NCBI GenBank assembly: GCA_944386495.1
Contig: CALXBE010000007.1
Coordinates: 1 to 64,000, forward strand
Source of the DNA: an uncultured Gemmiger sp.
GTDB lineage: Bacteria; Bacillota; Clostridia; Oscillospirales; Ruminococcaceae
Reading direction: 5' to 3'
Length of the DNA stretch: 64,000 bases
A program made the position numbers and the translations under genes. Positions within the stretch are counted from its first letter, which is position 1. Every line of letters begins with the position of its first letter. A model generated the notes under the pieces. The model was given only the letters and a program-made list of their open reading frames with translations. It ran no database searches and had not been told where the DNA came from. Of the stretch, positions 1 to 8,955 are shown one piece after another.

Positions 1-666
1 GGTGGGGATGAAGGGGCGGATGGCCATGGCCACATTCATAATGGGCATGGTCTGGAGCCAGATTTTTCCCGGTCCGGTAAGTACGGTGTTGAACAGTCCC
101 TCACCGCCGAAGAAGGCGTTTTTCAGCCCGGGCACCTGACGAATCTCCATGGAGACAGTGGTCTCAAAGCCGGCCACATTGCCGGTATCCACCACCATCT
201 GCTGGCCCGGTGCCAAGTTGTAAATTACCAGGTCCCCATCGATTTCCGCAAAGGCGGTTCCCTGGCCGGACAGCCGCTGCATAATGAAGCCCTCACCGCC
301 GAACAGGCCGGTGCCCAGCTTTTTATTGAAGTGGATGGACAGGTCCACCCCACGCTCCGCTGCCAGGAAGGCTTTCTTCTGGAGGATCATCTCCCGGCCA
401 GGTCCGATCTCCAAAGGAATGATTTTGCCGGGGAAACTGGAGCCAAAGGCGATCATTCCCTGACCCCGGGCGGTGTAGATGTTCTGGAACAGGTTTTCTC
501 CGGAGAACGCCCGGGAGAACATCTTTCCCAGTCCTCCGCCTGTGGTCTCCATCTCCATGTTGGGAGACATCCAGACCATAGACCCGCTCTCAGTGATCAT
601 GGACTCCCCGTTCTGCAAATTGCAGGTGACTACCGGGAAAGACCCGCCGATAATTTCATATTGCAT
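1..666 (-). CDS. AIM24 / TIGR00266 family protein (C-terminal part beyond window edge)
   Basis: A reading frame of 222 codons runs without a stop from the ATG at 666 to the window edge, so the C-terminus is missing. The start follows a clear AAAGGAGGG ribosome site. The glycine-rich beta-strand repeats (MQYEIIGGSFP, ESGSMVWMSP, GLFGGEGFIMQRLSG, MVVDTGNVAGFE) are typical of the AIM24/TIGR00266 family, which forms beta-sandwich proteins usually annotated as biogenesis AIM24 proteins. The bacterial function is unknown. No signal peptide or membrane segment is visible, so it is probably cytoplasmic. It is divergent from the GtrA-like gene. Confidence 0.85.
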   Translation of the reverse strand, partial: MQYEIIGGSFPVVTCNLQNGESMITESGSMVWMSPNMEMETTGGGLGKMFSRAFSGENLFQNIYTARGQGMIAFGSSFPGKIIPLEIGPGREMILQKKAFLAAERGVDLSIHFNKKLGTGLFGGEGFIMQRLSGQGTAFAEIDGDLVIYNLAPGQQMVVDTGNVAGFETTVSMEIRQVPGLKNAFFGGEGLFNTVLTGPGKIWLQTMPIMNVAMAIRPFIPT

Positions 667-818
667 AACGACCCTCCTTTTAGGTTTTCCTATGTCTCCA
701 TCATAAAGGACAGCTGTTTTTCCGTCAAGGTCAAAGCTTGCAATTTAAGAAAAAAAGATGATATAGTTGATTTGATGGGAATTTCCGTGAAATTCCCGGT
801 CAGAAAGGAGTCTTTTTC

Positions 819-1220
819 GTGAACCAAACTACCCCGGCCCGCTCTTTTGGCCGGTTTGCACTTTCCTCCGTTCTTTCTGCCGGTGTGGACCTGGCAGCCT
901 TTGAAGTGTTCTGCCGGATCCTGGAAAACTTCATCGCCTCCGACCCGGCCATTCTGGCTGCCACCTGTCTGGCCCGGGGGCTGTCCGGGCTTATCAATTA
1001 CCTTATCAACTATTTTCTGGTCTTTCACAGTGGGTCCTCCCACGGGAAGTCCATGGGCCTGTACACCCTCATCACGGTGGGGAAAACCCTTCTCAGCGGC
1101 CTGCTGGTGGCCCGCCTGACCCTTTTCCTTCCCGCTCTGCCCCGGGTGGGGCTGAAAGCCGGGGTGGACACCCTGCTGTTCTTTGTAAATTATATTCTGC
1201 AGAAAGCCTTTGTATATTGA
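819..1220 (+). CDS. GtrA-like family membrane protein
   Basis: A 133-residue protein with about four hydrophobic segments, the size and layout of the GtrA/DPMS-associated family, whose members are thought to help move lipid-linked sugars across the membrane. Family-like features are the charged N-terminus and the LARGLSGLINYLINYFLVF stretch in the middle. The start is GTG at 819, with AGAAAGGAG eight bases upstream. It stands alone, with no glycosyltransferase beside it, so its partner cannot be named from context. The shared terminator at 1234-1269 lies directly behind it. Confidence 0.82.
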   Translation: MNQTTPARSFGRFALSSVLSAGVDLAAFEVFCRILENFIASDPAILAATCLARGLSGLINYLINYFLVFHSGSSHGKSMGLYTLITVGKTLLSGLLVARLTLFLPALPRVGLKAGVDTLLFFVNYILQKAFVY

Positions 1221-1233
1221 ATCCCATAAAAAT

Positions 1234-1269
1234 ATCCCCGGAACGGAGAAGAGACTCCGCACCGGGGAT
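1234..1269. terminator. Bidirectional terminator between GtrA-like gene and agcS-like gene
   Basis: Arms ATCCCCGG and CCGGGGAT enclose an inner CGGAG/CTCCG stem. The hairpin is followed by a T-rich stretch on the plus strand and preceded by A residues, so it can serve both converging genes. Confidence 0.8.
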
Positions 1270-1278
1270 GTTTTCTTT

Positions 1279-2673
1279 TTATTCCTTTGCCTTCCGCTCT
1301 TTCATTCCCGCCTCATAGTCCCGCAGGGCATCCAGCGCCTTGGGGGCCAGGGGAAAGAGAGCAATCATATTGAAGATGGTCATTAGGCCGATTCCCACAT
1401 CCCCCAGGTCCCAGACGAACTGGTAGGCAGCCAGGCCGCCCACAAAGAGCATGACCAGGGCCAGCACCTTGTACAGGGTCTGGGAAAGCCAGTTATCCCC
1501 GAACAGGTAAGCCACATTGGACCGGGCGTAGAAGAGGATGCCCAGGAAGGTGGAGAAGCTGAAAAGCCAGAGGATCACCGCAATGAACACCACCCCGAAC
1601 TGGCCCAGGTGGTAGCCCATGGCGGTCTGGAGCAGGTCCATCCCTTCCAGGCCACTGGTAAGGGATGCAGGGGTGAGAAGCATGATCATGGCAGAGCAGC
1701 TGCAGATGACCACGGTGTCAATGAACACCCCCAGGGCCTGGAGCAGGCCGGCCTTGGCAGGGTGGCTGATATGGGCAGCCGCGGCGGCACAGGGGGCGGA
1801 ACCGCTGCCGGCCTCGTTGGAGAAAAGTCCCCGCTTGGCGCCGTTCATAATCACTGCGCCCAGACCGCCCGCCGCCGCCTGGCGCAGGCCGAAGGCCTGG
1901 GAGAAGATTTCCCCGAACACCTGGGGAAGAAGTGCAAAATTCTTGAGAATCAGGAAGATGGTGATAAAGAAGTAGCAGGCCGCCATCACAGGGACCACCA
2001 CATCCAGCACCCGGACGGTGGCGTTCTTCCGCAGGACAATGAGGGCGGAGATGGCCACCAGGGCAATGGTGGACCAGAGGGGCGGGACCCCGAAGGCGTT
2101 CTCAAAGGAGGAGGAGATGGAGTTGCCGATGACCTGGCTGATACCGCACCAGCAGATAAGCCCGGACAGGGCGAACAGGCAGGCAATCACCGACTTTCCC
2201 CCCTTATCTCCCCGGAAAAGGGCATGAAGGTAGTAGGCCGGGCCGCCCCGGCAGCCCCCATAGAGAGGGTCCTTTTCCTTATAAATCTGGGCCAGGGTGG
2301 ATTCCACAAAGGCAGTGGAGGAACCGATAATGGCCATCAGCCACATCCAGAACACCGCTCCGGGGCCGCCGGCCGAGATGGCGGCCACCACACCCACCAG
2401 GTTGCCCATGCCTACCCGGCAGGCAGTGGAGACGATCAGGGCCTGGATGCCGGAAATACCGTCCTTGCCGGTACCATGGCGCTTTTCCCCGGTGACCCGG
2501 ACCATTTCCGGGAAAAGCCGGAAAGGCAGAAACCGGGTCCGGATGGTGAAATACAGTCCGGTGGGAATGAGAAGAATGACCAGCAGGGAGAGCCCCAGGC
2601 TGCTCCCTCCCGGCAAGGGGATGGTGACCAGGTCACCCCACAAAAGATTATAAACCGCCCGAAACAGGGCCAT
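1279..2673 (-). CDS. Sodium:alanine/glycine symporter (AgcS/AlsT family)
   Basis: A 464-residue polytopic membrane protein of about eleven hydrophobic segments. The family signature SNEAGSGSAP followed by an alanine run is present at residues 285-294, and the GMGNLVGVVAAISAGGPGAVFWMW block near residues 88-111 is also typical. The family imports alanine, glycine or glutamine with sodium. Length is normal. The start ATG follows GAGGG. It is transcribed away from a LysR gene whose product may control it through the palindrome at 2726-2739. The exact amino acid cannot be decided from sequence. Confidence 0.93.
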   Translation of the reverse strand: MALFRAVYNLLWGDLVTIPLPGGSSLGLSLLVILLIPTGLYFTIRTRFLPFRLFPEMVRVTGEKRHGTGKDGISGIQALIVSTACRVGMGNLVGVVAAISAGGPGAVFWMWLMAIIGSSTAFVESTLAQIYKEKDPLYGGCRGGPAYYLHALFRGDKGGKSVIACLFALSGLICWCGISQVIGNSISSSFENAFGVPPLWSTIALVAISALIVLRKNATVRVLDVVVPVMAACYFFITIFLILKNFALLPQVFGEIFSQAFGLRQAAAGGLGAVIMNGAKRGLFSNEAGSGSAPCAAAAAHISHPAKAGLLQALGVFIDTVVICSCSAMIMLLTPASLTSGLEGMDLLQTAMGYHLGQFGVVFIAVILWLFSFSTFLGILFYARSNVAYLFGDNWLSQTLYKVLALVMLFVGGLAAYQFVWDLGDVGIGLMTIFNMIALFPLAPKALDALRDYEAGMKERKAKE

Positions 2674-2712
2674 AAATCAATCCCTCAGTTCTCTTGATTT
2701 TTTCCTTCAATC

Positions 2713-2741
2713 AGTATACCATTGAAACAAATATTTGTTAA
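2713..2741 (-). promoter_or_regulatory. Promoter of the symporter gene with embedded palindrome
   Basis: On the minus strand TTAACA (2736-2741) and TATACT (2713-2718) are separated by 17 bases. A perfect 14-base palindrome, AACAAATATTTGTT, covers 2726-2739 within the spacer and -35. It is a likely binding site for the LysR protein encoded next door. Confidence 0.65.
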
Positions 2742-2791
2742 GTTAATGATTTTTATTTGGTTCATAAAGTTTTTTAATGATTGGAGTTTTC

Positions 2792-3685
2792 ATGGAAGTA
2801 CGGACCGCCGCCACCTTCCTCCGGGTGGCTGAATTGCAGAGCATTACCAAAGCTGCCCGGGAATTGGGGTATTCCCAGGGGGCGGTGACCATTCAGATCC
2901 AGCAGCTGGAACAGGAGTTGGGAATTCCCCTTTTTGAGAGAATCGGGCGGAAAATTCGCCTGACCCGGGAGGGTACCGCCTTCCTGCCCCTGGCCATGGA
3001 GCTGGTCCGGGCTGCCCGTCAGGCCGCCGCCTTTCCCCACACCGGGGATGACCTCCCGGTAGGACAGCTGCGAATCGGGACGGCAGAGTCCCTTTTCATG
3101 AGCGTTCTCTCCCCCATCCTTCCCCAGTTCCACCGCCGCTGTCCTCAGGTGGAGACCATTATCCACACCGGGAGGATTGCCCAGCTCTTTGAGATGATTC
3201 AGCAGAACGATGTGGACCTTCTCTTTTTCCTGGACAAAAAGACCCACTCCCCCCAGTGGGTCAAGGTGTTTGAGCGTCCAGAGCCCATCCTGTTTGTGGC
3301 CCCTGCCGGTCATCCTCTGGCGGGGAAAAAGAAAATCCCTCTGGAGCGGGCTTTGGAGGAGCCTTTTCTTCTCACCGAGAGAGGGGTCAGCTACCGGTAC
3401 GACCTGGAACAGCTGGTGGCCAGCCGGGGGCTGGAGCTGCGGCCTTTTCTGGAGACCGGAAACACGGACATGATCGTCCGTATTCTGCTGGAGGAGGGCG
3501 GGATTTCCTTCCTGCCCCGGTATGTGGTACAGCCTGCCATCCGGGCGGGACGGCTGGCAGCTCTGGACCTGGACTGCCCCTCTATGGAGATGTGGAGCCA
3601 GCTGGTCTACCACAAAAACAAGTGGATCACTCCCCAGATGGAAATTTTCATCCGGATGCTGAAGGAGCTGCTGGACAAAAAATAA
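2792..3685 (+). CDS. LysR-family transcriptional regulator
   Basis: About 297 residues, normal for LysR. The N-terminal winged helix (MEVRTAATFLRVAELQSITKA, then GYSQGAVTIQIQQLEQELG) is followed by a periplasmic-binding-like effector domain. An in-frame ATG exists at 2777, but the ATG at 2792 is preceded by GGAG at the right distance and gives the canonical LysR N-terminus, so it is preferred. Divergence from the symporter gene suggests it controls that gene and itself. The effector is unknown. Confidence 0.9.
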   Translation: MEVRTAATFLRVAELQSITKAARELGYSQGAVTIQIQQLEQELGIPLFERIGRKIRLTREGTAFLPLAMELVRAARQAAAFPHTGDDLPVGQLRIGTAESLFMSVLSPILPQFHRRCPQVETIIHTGRIAQLFEMIQQNDVDLLFFLDKKTHSPQWVKVFERPEPILFVAPAGHPLAGKKKIPLERALEEPFLLTERGVSYRYDLEQLVASRGLELRPFLETGNTDMIVRILLEEGGISFLPRYVVQPAIRAGRLAALDLDCPSMEMWSQLVYHKNKWITPQMEIFIRMLKELLDKK

Positions 3686-3691
3686 AGAAAT

Positions 3692-3720
3692 CCGGCCCGG
3701 TGCGTACTGCATCGGGCCGG
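3692..3720. terminator. Terminator between LysR gene and FAD oxidoreductase gene
   Basis: Arms CCGGCCCG and CGGGCCGG are extended by an inner GTGC/GCAT pairing region. GTTTCTTTTA follows on the plus strand. The genes converge here. Confidence 0.8.
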
Positions 3721-3761
3721 GTTTCTTTTATAAGGGGAATAAACAACACGAAAAAAGCTGG

Positions 3762-5711
3762 TTAATAAATCATTTCATTTTTACGGAATTCCCGCCACAC
3801 ATTCTCGAAGAAGTCGTCCTCCTCAGGGATAGGCCGGGGGCTCCGCCACTCAATATGGCAGTCCTCTCCCTCATACCACAGTTCCTGAATGAGACTTCCC
3901 TTCCCCTCCGCCAAAGCGAAGGTGAACGCATCGGGGAGCTGGGAGTAGGGTTTCCGGCCCTGAGGGTCGGTGTAAAGGGCGCTGCCCCGGCTTTTGCCGC
4001 CCTGGGTCACATAGTCCTCCATGGCGGTCAGGTAAGCGCCCTGGCTGATAAGCATGTCCCGCAGCCGGTAGACCTGGGACAGTTCCACCTGGCTGGCTGC
4101 CTTGACCTTTTGGGCAAACTCCTTTTGCAGTTCCCCCACCTGGGCAGCGTAGTTCCGAATCTGCTCCGGGTCACGGATGGCGGCGCCCCACTGGCTCATA
4201 CTCCGGGCGGCATCCTGCCACAGTTCCTTCACATTACCCTTTTCCCCCATAGCGGCATCTGCCAGGGCTCCCATCCGGTTCAATGCATCGGCAGCCAGTT
4301 CCCGGAAATCTCCTTCCGGTTCTCCCTGGCGGCGGGCGGCAATATACTGGGCGGCACGGGTGCTGCCCACCTGCCCCGCATTGAGGGCGGTGCCGCCGGG
4401 ACGGTAGACCCCATGGCTGGCAGCTACCTCGCCCACGGCGAAGAAGCCTTCCAGGTTGGTCTGCCACCAGCAGTCGATGGCAAGGCCTCCGTTATTATGC
4501 TGGGCGCAGAGGGCGATTTCCAAAGGCTGGGTATACAGGTCCACCCCTTTGTCCCTGTAGAAGTCAATGGCAGGCTGGTTCATCTGGGCCAGCCGCTGGA
4601 TGGGAGTGCCGAAACAGGCTCCCGCCCGCCGGAGATATTCCAGCGCCTCGGCGGGGAGGTCCTCATACTTGAAGTTTCCTCCCACCGGGTTGGTGCGGTA
4701 GTCCAGGTAGACCTTCCGGCCCTTGCAGGTTTCCAGGTAGACCAGAATATCCAGGATGGAGCTGCCTCCCTCCACCTTCCGCACATCAAAGGGCCACTGG
4801 TAGCCTTTCAGGAAAAGCTTACCCAGCATATCCTCCGGCCGGGTGAAGAAGTCCATAAGGAACTCCCGCTCGTTGCTTCCGTCCGGCAGAGCGGAATAGA
4901 CCCGGGGCAGCACCTGCATATAGGTGCCGGACACATTCCAACGGGGTTGTACCGAGGCCAGGCCATACTGCCATTCGGTCAGGTTCTTTCCCCGGACTCC
5001 TGCTTCCAGGGCCAGTCCGGTGGCTCCGTACTGGCTGAAGGGATAGACACTGTCGGCGTACATGCCTGCCGGGCCGCCCGTGGCATAAACCACATTTTTG
5101 CACCGGACCAGCACAAACCGGTCTTCGTCCTTCTGGGCGGTCACATTCAGGCAGAGCAGGCCCCTGACCTGACTGCCGTCACTGATGATTTTAATGACCT
5201 GGGTCTTGTCCAAAAGGGGAATTCCCAGGTCCTGAACTGCCTGTTCCAGCCGTTCAGTCATCTGTTTGCTGGTGTAGGGTCCCACGCTGGTGGCACGGCG
5301 GCGGGGGTCATGGTCGGTCTTATACCCCACATACTCCCCATACCGGTTCCGGGGGAAGGGTACCCCCAGTTCCACCAGTTTCAGGAAACACTGTGCGGAA
5401 AGAGCCGCCTCGCACAGGGCGATATCTCCATCCACACACTGGCCCTCGAACAGGGTCCGGGCCATCTCCCCCACGCTGTCCGGCTCCCCTCCGGACAAGG
5501 TGAGCTTGTAGTAGGTCTGCTTGTCGCTGCCGGTATTCCGGCTGGTGCCTCCTACCCGGTTTTCGGTAAGGATGAGAATGTCCCTCTGGCCCAGCTGCCA
5601 GAGCCGGTGGGCAGCGTTATACCCGGCTGCCCCCGTGCCTACCACGGCAGTATTGCAGGTGTATACCCGGGCGGTATAGTTACCGGCGGAAAAAATTTCC
5701 GGTTCTCTCAC
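3762..5711 (-). CDS. FAD-dependent oxidoreductase (fumarate reductase / aspartate oxidase superfamily)
   Basis: A 649-residue flavoprotein. The N-terminal dinucleotide fold has GTGAAG at residues 25-30 and GGTSRNTG near 54-61. ATGG occurs at 210-213, HNNGG at 405-409, and GEVA with GGTALNAGQVGS at 427-450 form the FAD-binding C-terminal part. The layout matches the succinate dehydrogenase/fumarate reductase flavoprotein superfamily. The substrate is unknown; family members reduce activated double bonds or oxidise the reverse. No heme or Tat signal is seen, so it is probably cytoplasmic. It is the last gene of the long catabolic locus, 15 bases after the SDR gene. Confidence 0.82.
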   Translation of the reverse strand: MREPEIFSAGNYTARVYTCNTAVVGTGAAGYNAAHRLWQLGQRDILILTENRVGGTSRNTGSDKQTYYKLTLSGGEPDSVGEMARTLFEGQCVDGDIALCEAALSAQCFLKLVELGVPFPRNRYGEYVGYKTDHDPRRRATSVGPYTSKQMTERLEQAVQDLGIPLLDKTQVIKIISDGSQVRGLLCLNVTAQKDEDRFVLVRCKNVVYATGGPAGMYADSVYPFSQYGATGLALEAGVRGKNLTEWQYGLASVQPRWNVSGTYMQVLPRVYSALPDGSNEREFLMDFFTRPEDMLGKLFLKGYQWPFDVRKVEGGSSILDILVYLETCKGRKVYLDYRTNPVGGNFKYEDLPAEALEYLRRAGACFGTPIQRLAQMNQPAIDFYRDKGVDLYTQPLEIALCAQHNNGGLAIDCWWQTNLEGFFAVGEVAASHGVYRPGGTALNAGQVGSTRAAQYIAARRQGEPEGDFRELAADALNRMGALADAAMGEKGNVKELWQDAARSMSQWGAAIRDPEQIRNYAAQVGELQKEFAQKVKAASQVELSQVYRLRDMLISQGAYLTAMEDYVTQGGKSRGSALYTDPQGRKPYSQLPDAFTFALAEGKGSLIQELWYEGEDCHIEWRSPRPIPEEDDFFENVWREFRKNEMIY

Positions 5712-5726
5712 GGCAGTCCGCCTCCT

Positions 5727-6494
5727 TTACAGTCTCTGAATATGGAATCCTCCATCCACATCAATATAGTTGCCGGTGGTGTAGGCGAACTTGTCACTGC
5801 ACAGGGCGCTGACAGCCCCGGCCACATCCTCGGGAGTGCCCCACCGGGCGATGGGGAAGGTTCCCTTGGCGATCAGGTCGTCATACTTGGCCTGAACGGT
5901 GCTGGTCATATCGGTGGCAATGACACCGGGACGCACCTCATTGACCAGGATCCCCTCGGAAGCCAGACGGTCCGCATACAGGGTGGTGAGCATGGAAACC
6001 CCCGCCTTGGAGACACAGTACTCGCCCCGGCTGGTGGAGGAAACCACGGCGCTGCAGCTGGACACATTGACGATAACGCCCTTCCGCCCGTCCAGAGGTT
6101 CCTGGCGAATCATCTGGTTGGCGACCAGCTGGGTGAGGAACATATTTCCCTTGGTGTTGATCTCCACCACATAGTCAAAGCTTTCCTCGGTCATTTCCAG
6201 CAGGTCGGCCCGGACTTTGGGGGCTACCCCGGCATTGTTGACCAGGGCATCCACCCGGCCAAAGGCGGCCAGAGCGCCTTCCAGAATCTTTTTCCGGTCC
6301 TCACTGCTGCCGATATTGGCCTGGACATAGGCGCAGTCGATTCCCAGTTCCTTAAGGGAATCCAGGGCTGCCTGGTTTTTCTCCTGGGGGCCGGTGGCTA
6401 CCATGACAATGTTGTATCCGTCCAGGCCCAGCTGTTTGGCAATGGCAAAGCCAATTCCCCGGCTGGAGCCGGTTACAATGGCAGTTTTTTTCAT
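5727..6494 (-). CDS. Short-chain dehydrogenase/reductase (annotated type: 3-ketoacyl-ACP reductase-like)
   Basis: A 255-residue SDR with TGSSRGIG at residues 8-15, NNAG near 86-89, catalytic Ser at 145-146, Tyr159 and Lys163 (YCVSK), and the usual C-terminal DVDGG. It should oxidise or reduce a secondary alcohol/ketone with NAD(P). Although the fold resembles FabG, the true fabG is in the fatty acid operon at 21.5-22.3 kb, so this copy most likely acts in the catabolic pathway of its neighbours. It sits 15 bases after the OYE-type gene. Confidence 0.88.
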   Translation of the reverse strand: MKKTAIVTGSSRGIGFAIAKQLGLDGYNIVMVATGPQEKNQAALDSLKELGIDCAYVQANIGSSEDRKKILEGALAAFGRVDALVNNAGVAPKVRADLLEMTEESFDYVVEINTKGNMFLTQLVANQMIRQEPLDGRKGVIVNVSSCSAVVSSTSRGEYCVSKAGVSMLTTLYADRLASEGILVNEVRPGVIATDMTSTVQAKYDDLIAKGTFPIARWGTPEDVAGAVSALCSDKFAYTTGNYIDVDGGFHIQRL

Positions 6495-6509
6495 AGAATA
6501 CTCTCCTCC

Positions 6510-7865
6510 TCAGCCCCGGAAGTTGGCGGGCTGTGTCTTTTTGATTTCCAAAAATTCTTTATAGAAGGGCATGAAGGTGGCGTTGTCCCGGATGACACAG
6601 CCGGTAGGCTTGTGGGCCCGGATCAGGTCCCCGCATTTGCCGCAGGTCAGGCAGACCCGGCTCGGGTCGATCCGTCCCTGACGAATGATCTCATTGGCAA
6701 AGTCCGGGTCTGCAAAGGCCATCCGCCCAAACAGCATTCCGTCGCAGAGCCCCTGTTCCACCGCTCCCGCAGTGAACAGGTCGGCATACTGACGCAGGTA
6801 GGTGGGGGCGGAAGCCCAGATCACCATTTCCGGCACTGCCTTTTTCACCGTTCCGATTCCCTGGATCATCCGGTCCAGTCCCACAAAGGGGTGTTCATCC
6901 GGCTGATATTTGCCCATGTCATAGGGCCGGGTCACATGGGTGGTGGCGTAGGGATTGCCCATGGTCAGGTCTATCATGGACAGGCCCAGCTCCTCATGGA
7001 GTTCCCTGACCAGCCGGACAGGCTCGGTCAAATCGGGGGTCAGGCCGCTGTCCGGGCTGACTCCGAATCCGTAAGGGTAAGCATACCCGTCATAGATTCC
7101 CAGACGGCTGGTGACCATGAAATGGTCATCCTCATACACCTTGGCGGCCCGGATTCCGTTTTTCAGCAGCCGGGTCCGGTTCTCGTAGCTTCCTCCGTAC
7201 ATTCCCTGCCGGTTATAAGCGGAGGAGAGTTCCGCCAGCAAATACCCATGGCAGGACTTGATGTCCACGGCGTCAAATCCGGCTTCCTTGGCCAGCCGGG
7301 CGGCTTCCCCGAACTTTTCTTCCAGCCCTTTCAGGTAATCGTCCGAGACGATGCAGGAATCATCTGCTGCCCGGTACTGTTCCAGTTCCGGATGCCGGTA
7401 GGCAATCATGGGAGCAGGCTTATTGTCCGGGTTGGAGTACCGTCCGCTGTGGTTGGCCTGCATGATCAGGTAGGGTGCGTAGCCGTTGGCCTTCAGCCCT
7501 GCTTCCTTCACGGCGGCGGTAAGCTTTTTATAGCTTTCCAGGGTGTCCCGGGTAAGGAGCAGCTGGGTGCGGGAGGAACGGCCCTCCTCCACAATGGAGA
7601 TGGCCTCGAACCAGATGACGGCGCTGCCGCCCTCTGCCTCCCGGATATACCGGCGGTAGGTGTACTCGGAGGGGGAACCATCCGGCAGGGAGTCCGCGCC
7701 CTCCATGGGGGCAATGCCCAGACGGTTGGGGAAGGTGACCTTTCCCGCAGTGAGAGGCGTTTTCAGGATACCTGTTTCCTTTGCAAAGGGAAGGTTCAGC
7801 CCCAATTCCTCCGCTTTAGCCTTTACCTCATCCAGGGATTGATAATGGAATTTTTCGTGTGCCAT
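6510..7865 (-). CDS. NADH:flavin oxidoreductase / old yellow enzyme family protein
   Basis: 451 residues forming an FMN TIM barrel of the OYE/2,4-dienoyl-CoA reductase type (FPNRLGIAPMEG near residues 46-57; YLLAELSSAYNRQGMYGGSYENRTRL in the middle). A cysteine cluster at residues 405, 408, 411 and 423 resembles the iron-sulfur site of dienoyl-CoA-reductase-type members. The C-terminal FAD/NADH domain of those enzymes is absent. Such single-domain proteins reduce enoates or rearrange unsaturated ketones. It lies between the zinc dehydrogenase and SDR genes, which suggests a pathway with an unsaturated carbonyl intermediate. Confidence 0.85.
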   Translation of the reverse strand: MAHEKFHYQSLDEVKAKAEELGLNLPFAKETGILKTPLTAGKVTFPNRLGIAPMEGADSLPDGSPSEYTYRRYIREAEGGSAVIWFEAISIVEEGRSSRTQLLLTRDTLESYKKLTAAVKEAGLKANGYAPYLIMQANHSGRYSNPDNKPAPMIAYRHPELEQYRAADDSCIVSDDYLKGLEEKFGEAARLAKEAGFDAVDIKSCHGYLLAELSSAYNRQGMYGGSYENRTRLLKNGIRAAKVYEDDHFMVTSRLGIYDGYAYPYGFGVSPDSGLTPDLTEPVRLVRELHEELGLSMIDLTMGNPYATTHVTRPYDMGKYQPDEHPFVGLDRMIQGIGTVKKAVPEMVIWASAPTYLRQYADLFTAGAVEQGLCDGMLFGRMAFADPDFANEIIRQGRIDPSRVCLTCGKCGDLIRAHKPTGCVIRDNATFMPFYKEFLEIKKTQPANFRG

Positions 7866-7886
7866 ATTTTTTCCTTTCTCGTCCGG

Positions 7887-8912
7887 TCAGGGCTTTACAA
7901 CTACCTTGACGCTGCCGCTCTTACCATCCAGGGCAGTGTCCAGGGCTTCCTGGAGCCGGTCCAGGGGGAAGGTGTGGGTAACGAATTTTTCCAGAGGAAT
8001 GTCCCGGGCGGCGGCAATGGCAATGGGGAAATCCCAGCAATAGCCCTGTGCGCCCTGAATTTTGATCTCGTGGGTGACCAGACGGCTGGCGGGGAATTCC
8101 ACCTGAGGCTTCTCGTAGATGCCCACCACGGTGGCGGTGCCGTTCCGTTTCAGGGTCATAATAGCCTGGATAAAGCAGCTTTCCCGGCCTACGCACTCGA
8201 AGCTCTTATCTACGCCCTTGCCCCCGGTGATACGGGCCACGGCTTCCTCCAGGTCCTCTTTGCCGCTGTTGACCGCATGGGTGGCGCCCACCTGCAACGC
8301 CAGTTCCAGACGGCTGTCCGAGAAATCGGCGATAATGATCTGGGCTGCACCGCTCCGGCGGCACATGGCAGCCACCATCATTCCGATGGCGCCTGCTCCG
8401 ATGATAAGAACGGTCTCGCCCAGCCGGATATCTGCACGGCGGACGGCGTGGGTAGCCACAGACAAGGGCTCAATGAGGGAACCGGTCTCGTAGGTCAGGT
8501 AGTCGGGCAGCTCATATACATAAGGCTCCTTGACCACCACATAGTCTGCCATGGCCCCGTCCCCGTTCCGGTAGGTAAAGCTGATATGCTCACAGTAGCC
8601 ATACTGGCCGTGGCGGCAGGCATCACACTTGCCGCAGACGATACAGGGCTCTACCGTGACCCGCTGGCCCACCTGGACCTTGGTCACACCGCTGCCCACG
8701 GCAGCCACATCTCCTGAGAACTCGTGGCCGATGGTCACCGGCAGAGGGGCGGAGGGGTGCAGACCCCGGGCAATATGCAGGTCGCTGCCGCAGATGGCAC
8801 TGGCCTTTACCTTTACCAGCACCTCGTCCTCCTTAAGCTCAGGAACCGGCCGCTCCAGAAAATGTACTTTAAAAGGTTCGTATACTTCTCCAATGCGATT
8901 CATCAGCTGCAT
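7887..8912 (-). CDS. Zinc-dependent alcohol/polyol dehydrogenase (MDR superfamily)
   Basis: 341 residues from the ATG at 8912, which follows GGAAGGAGG. An upstream in-frame extension to 9053 overlaps the epimerase gene and is rejected. Catalytic zinc ligands are seen as Cys41 (CGSD) and His63-Glu64. The structural zinc site is Cys93, 96, 99 and 107. The nucleotide fold GAGAIG lies near residue 175. The family includes threonine, sorbitol, galactitol-phosphate and gulonate dehydrogenases; the substrate here is not determinable. The neighbouring epimerase and dehydratase favour a sugar or sugar acid. Confidence 0.9.
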   Translation of the reverse strand: MQLMNRIGEVYEPFKVHFLERPVPELKEDEVLVKVKASAICGSDLHIARGLHPSAPLPVTIGHEFSGDVAAVGSGVTKVQVGQRVTVEPCIVCGKCDACRHGQYGYCEHISFTYRNGDGAMADYVVVKEPYVYELPDYLTYETGSLIEPLSVATHAVRRADIRLGETVLIIGAGAIGMMVAAMCRRSGAAQIIIADFSDSRLELALQVGATHAVNSGKEDLEEAVARITGGKGVDKSFECVGRESCFIQAIMTLKRNGTATVVGIYEKPQVEFPASRLVTHEIKIQGAQGYCWDFPIAIAAARDIPLEKFVTHTFPLDRLQEALDTALDGKSGSVKVVVKP

Positions 8913-8955
8913 GGAAAAAACCTCCTTCCATAGGTGAGAGGAAAAGAAATATTGT

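Noticed and set aside
3855..8717. A 1620-codon open frame on the plus strand
   Set aside because: It is antisense to four well-supported enzymes (FAD oxidoreductase, SDR, OYE-type, zinc dehydrogenase). The GC-rich third codon positions of those genes keep the opposite frame open; its translation is low-complexity Gly/His/Gln-rich and has no family motifs.
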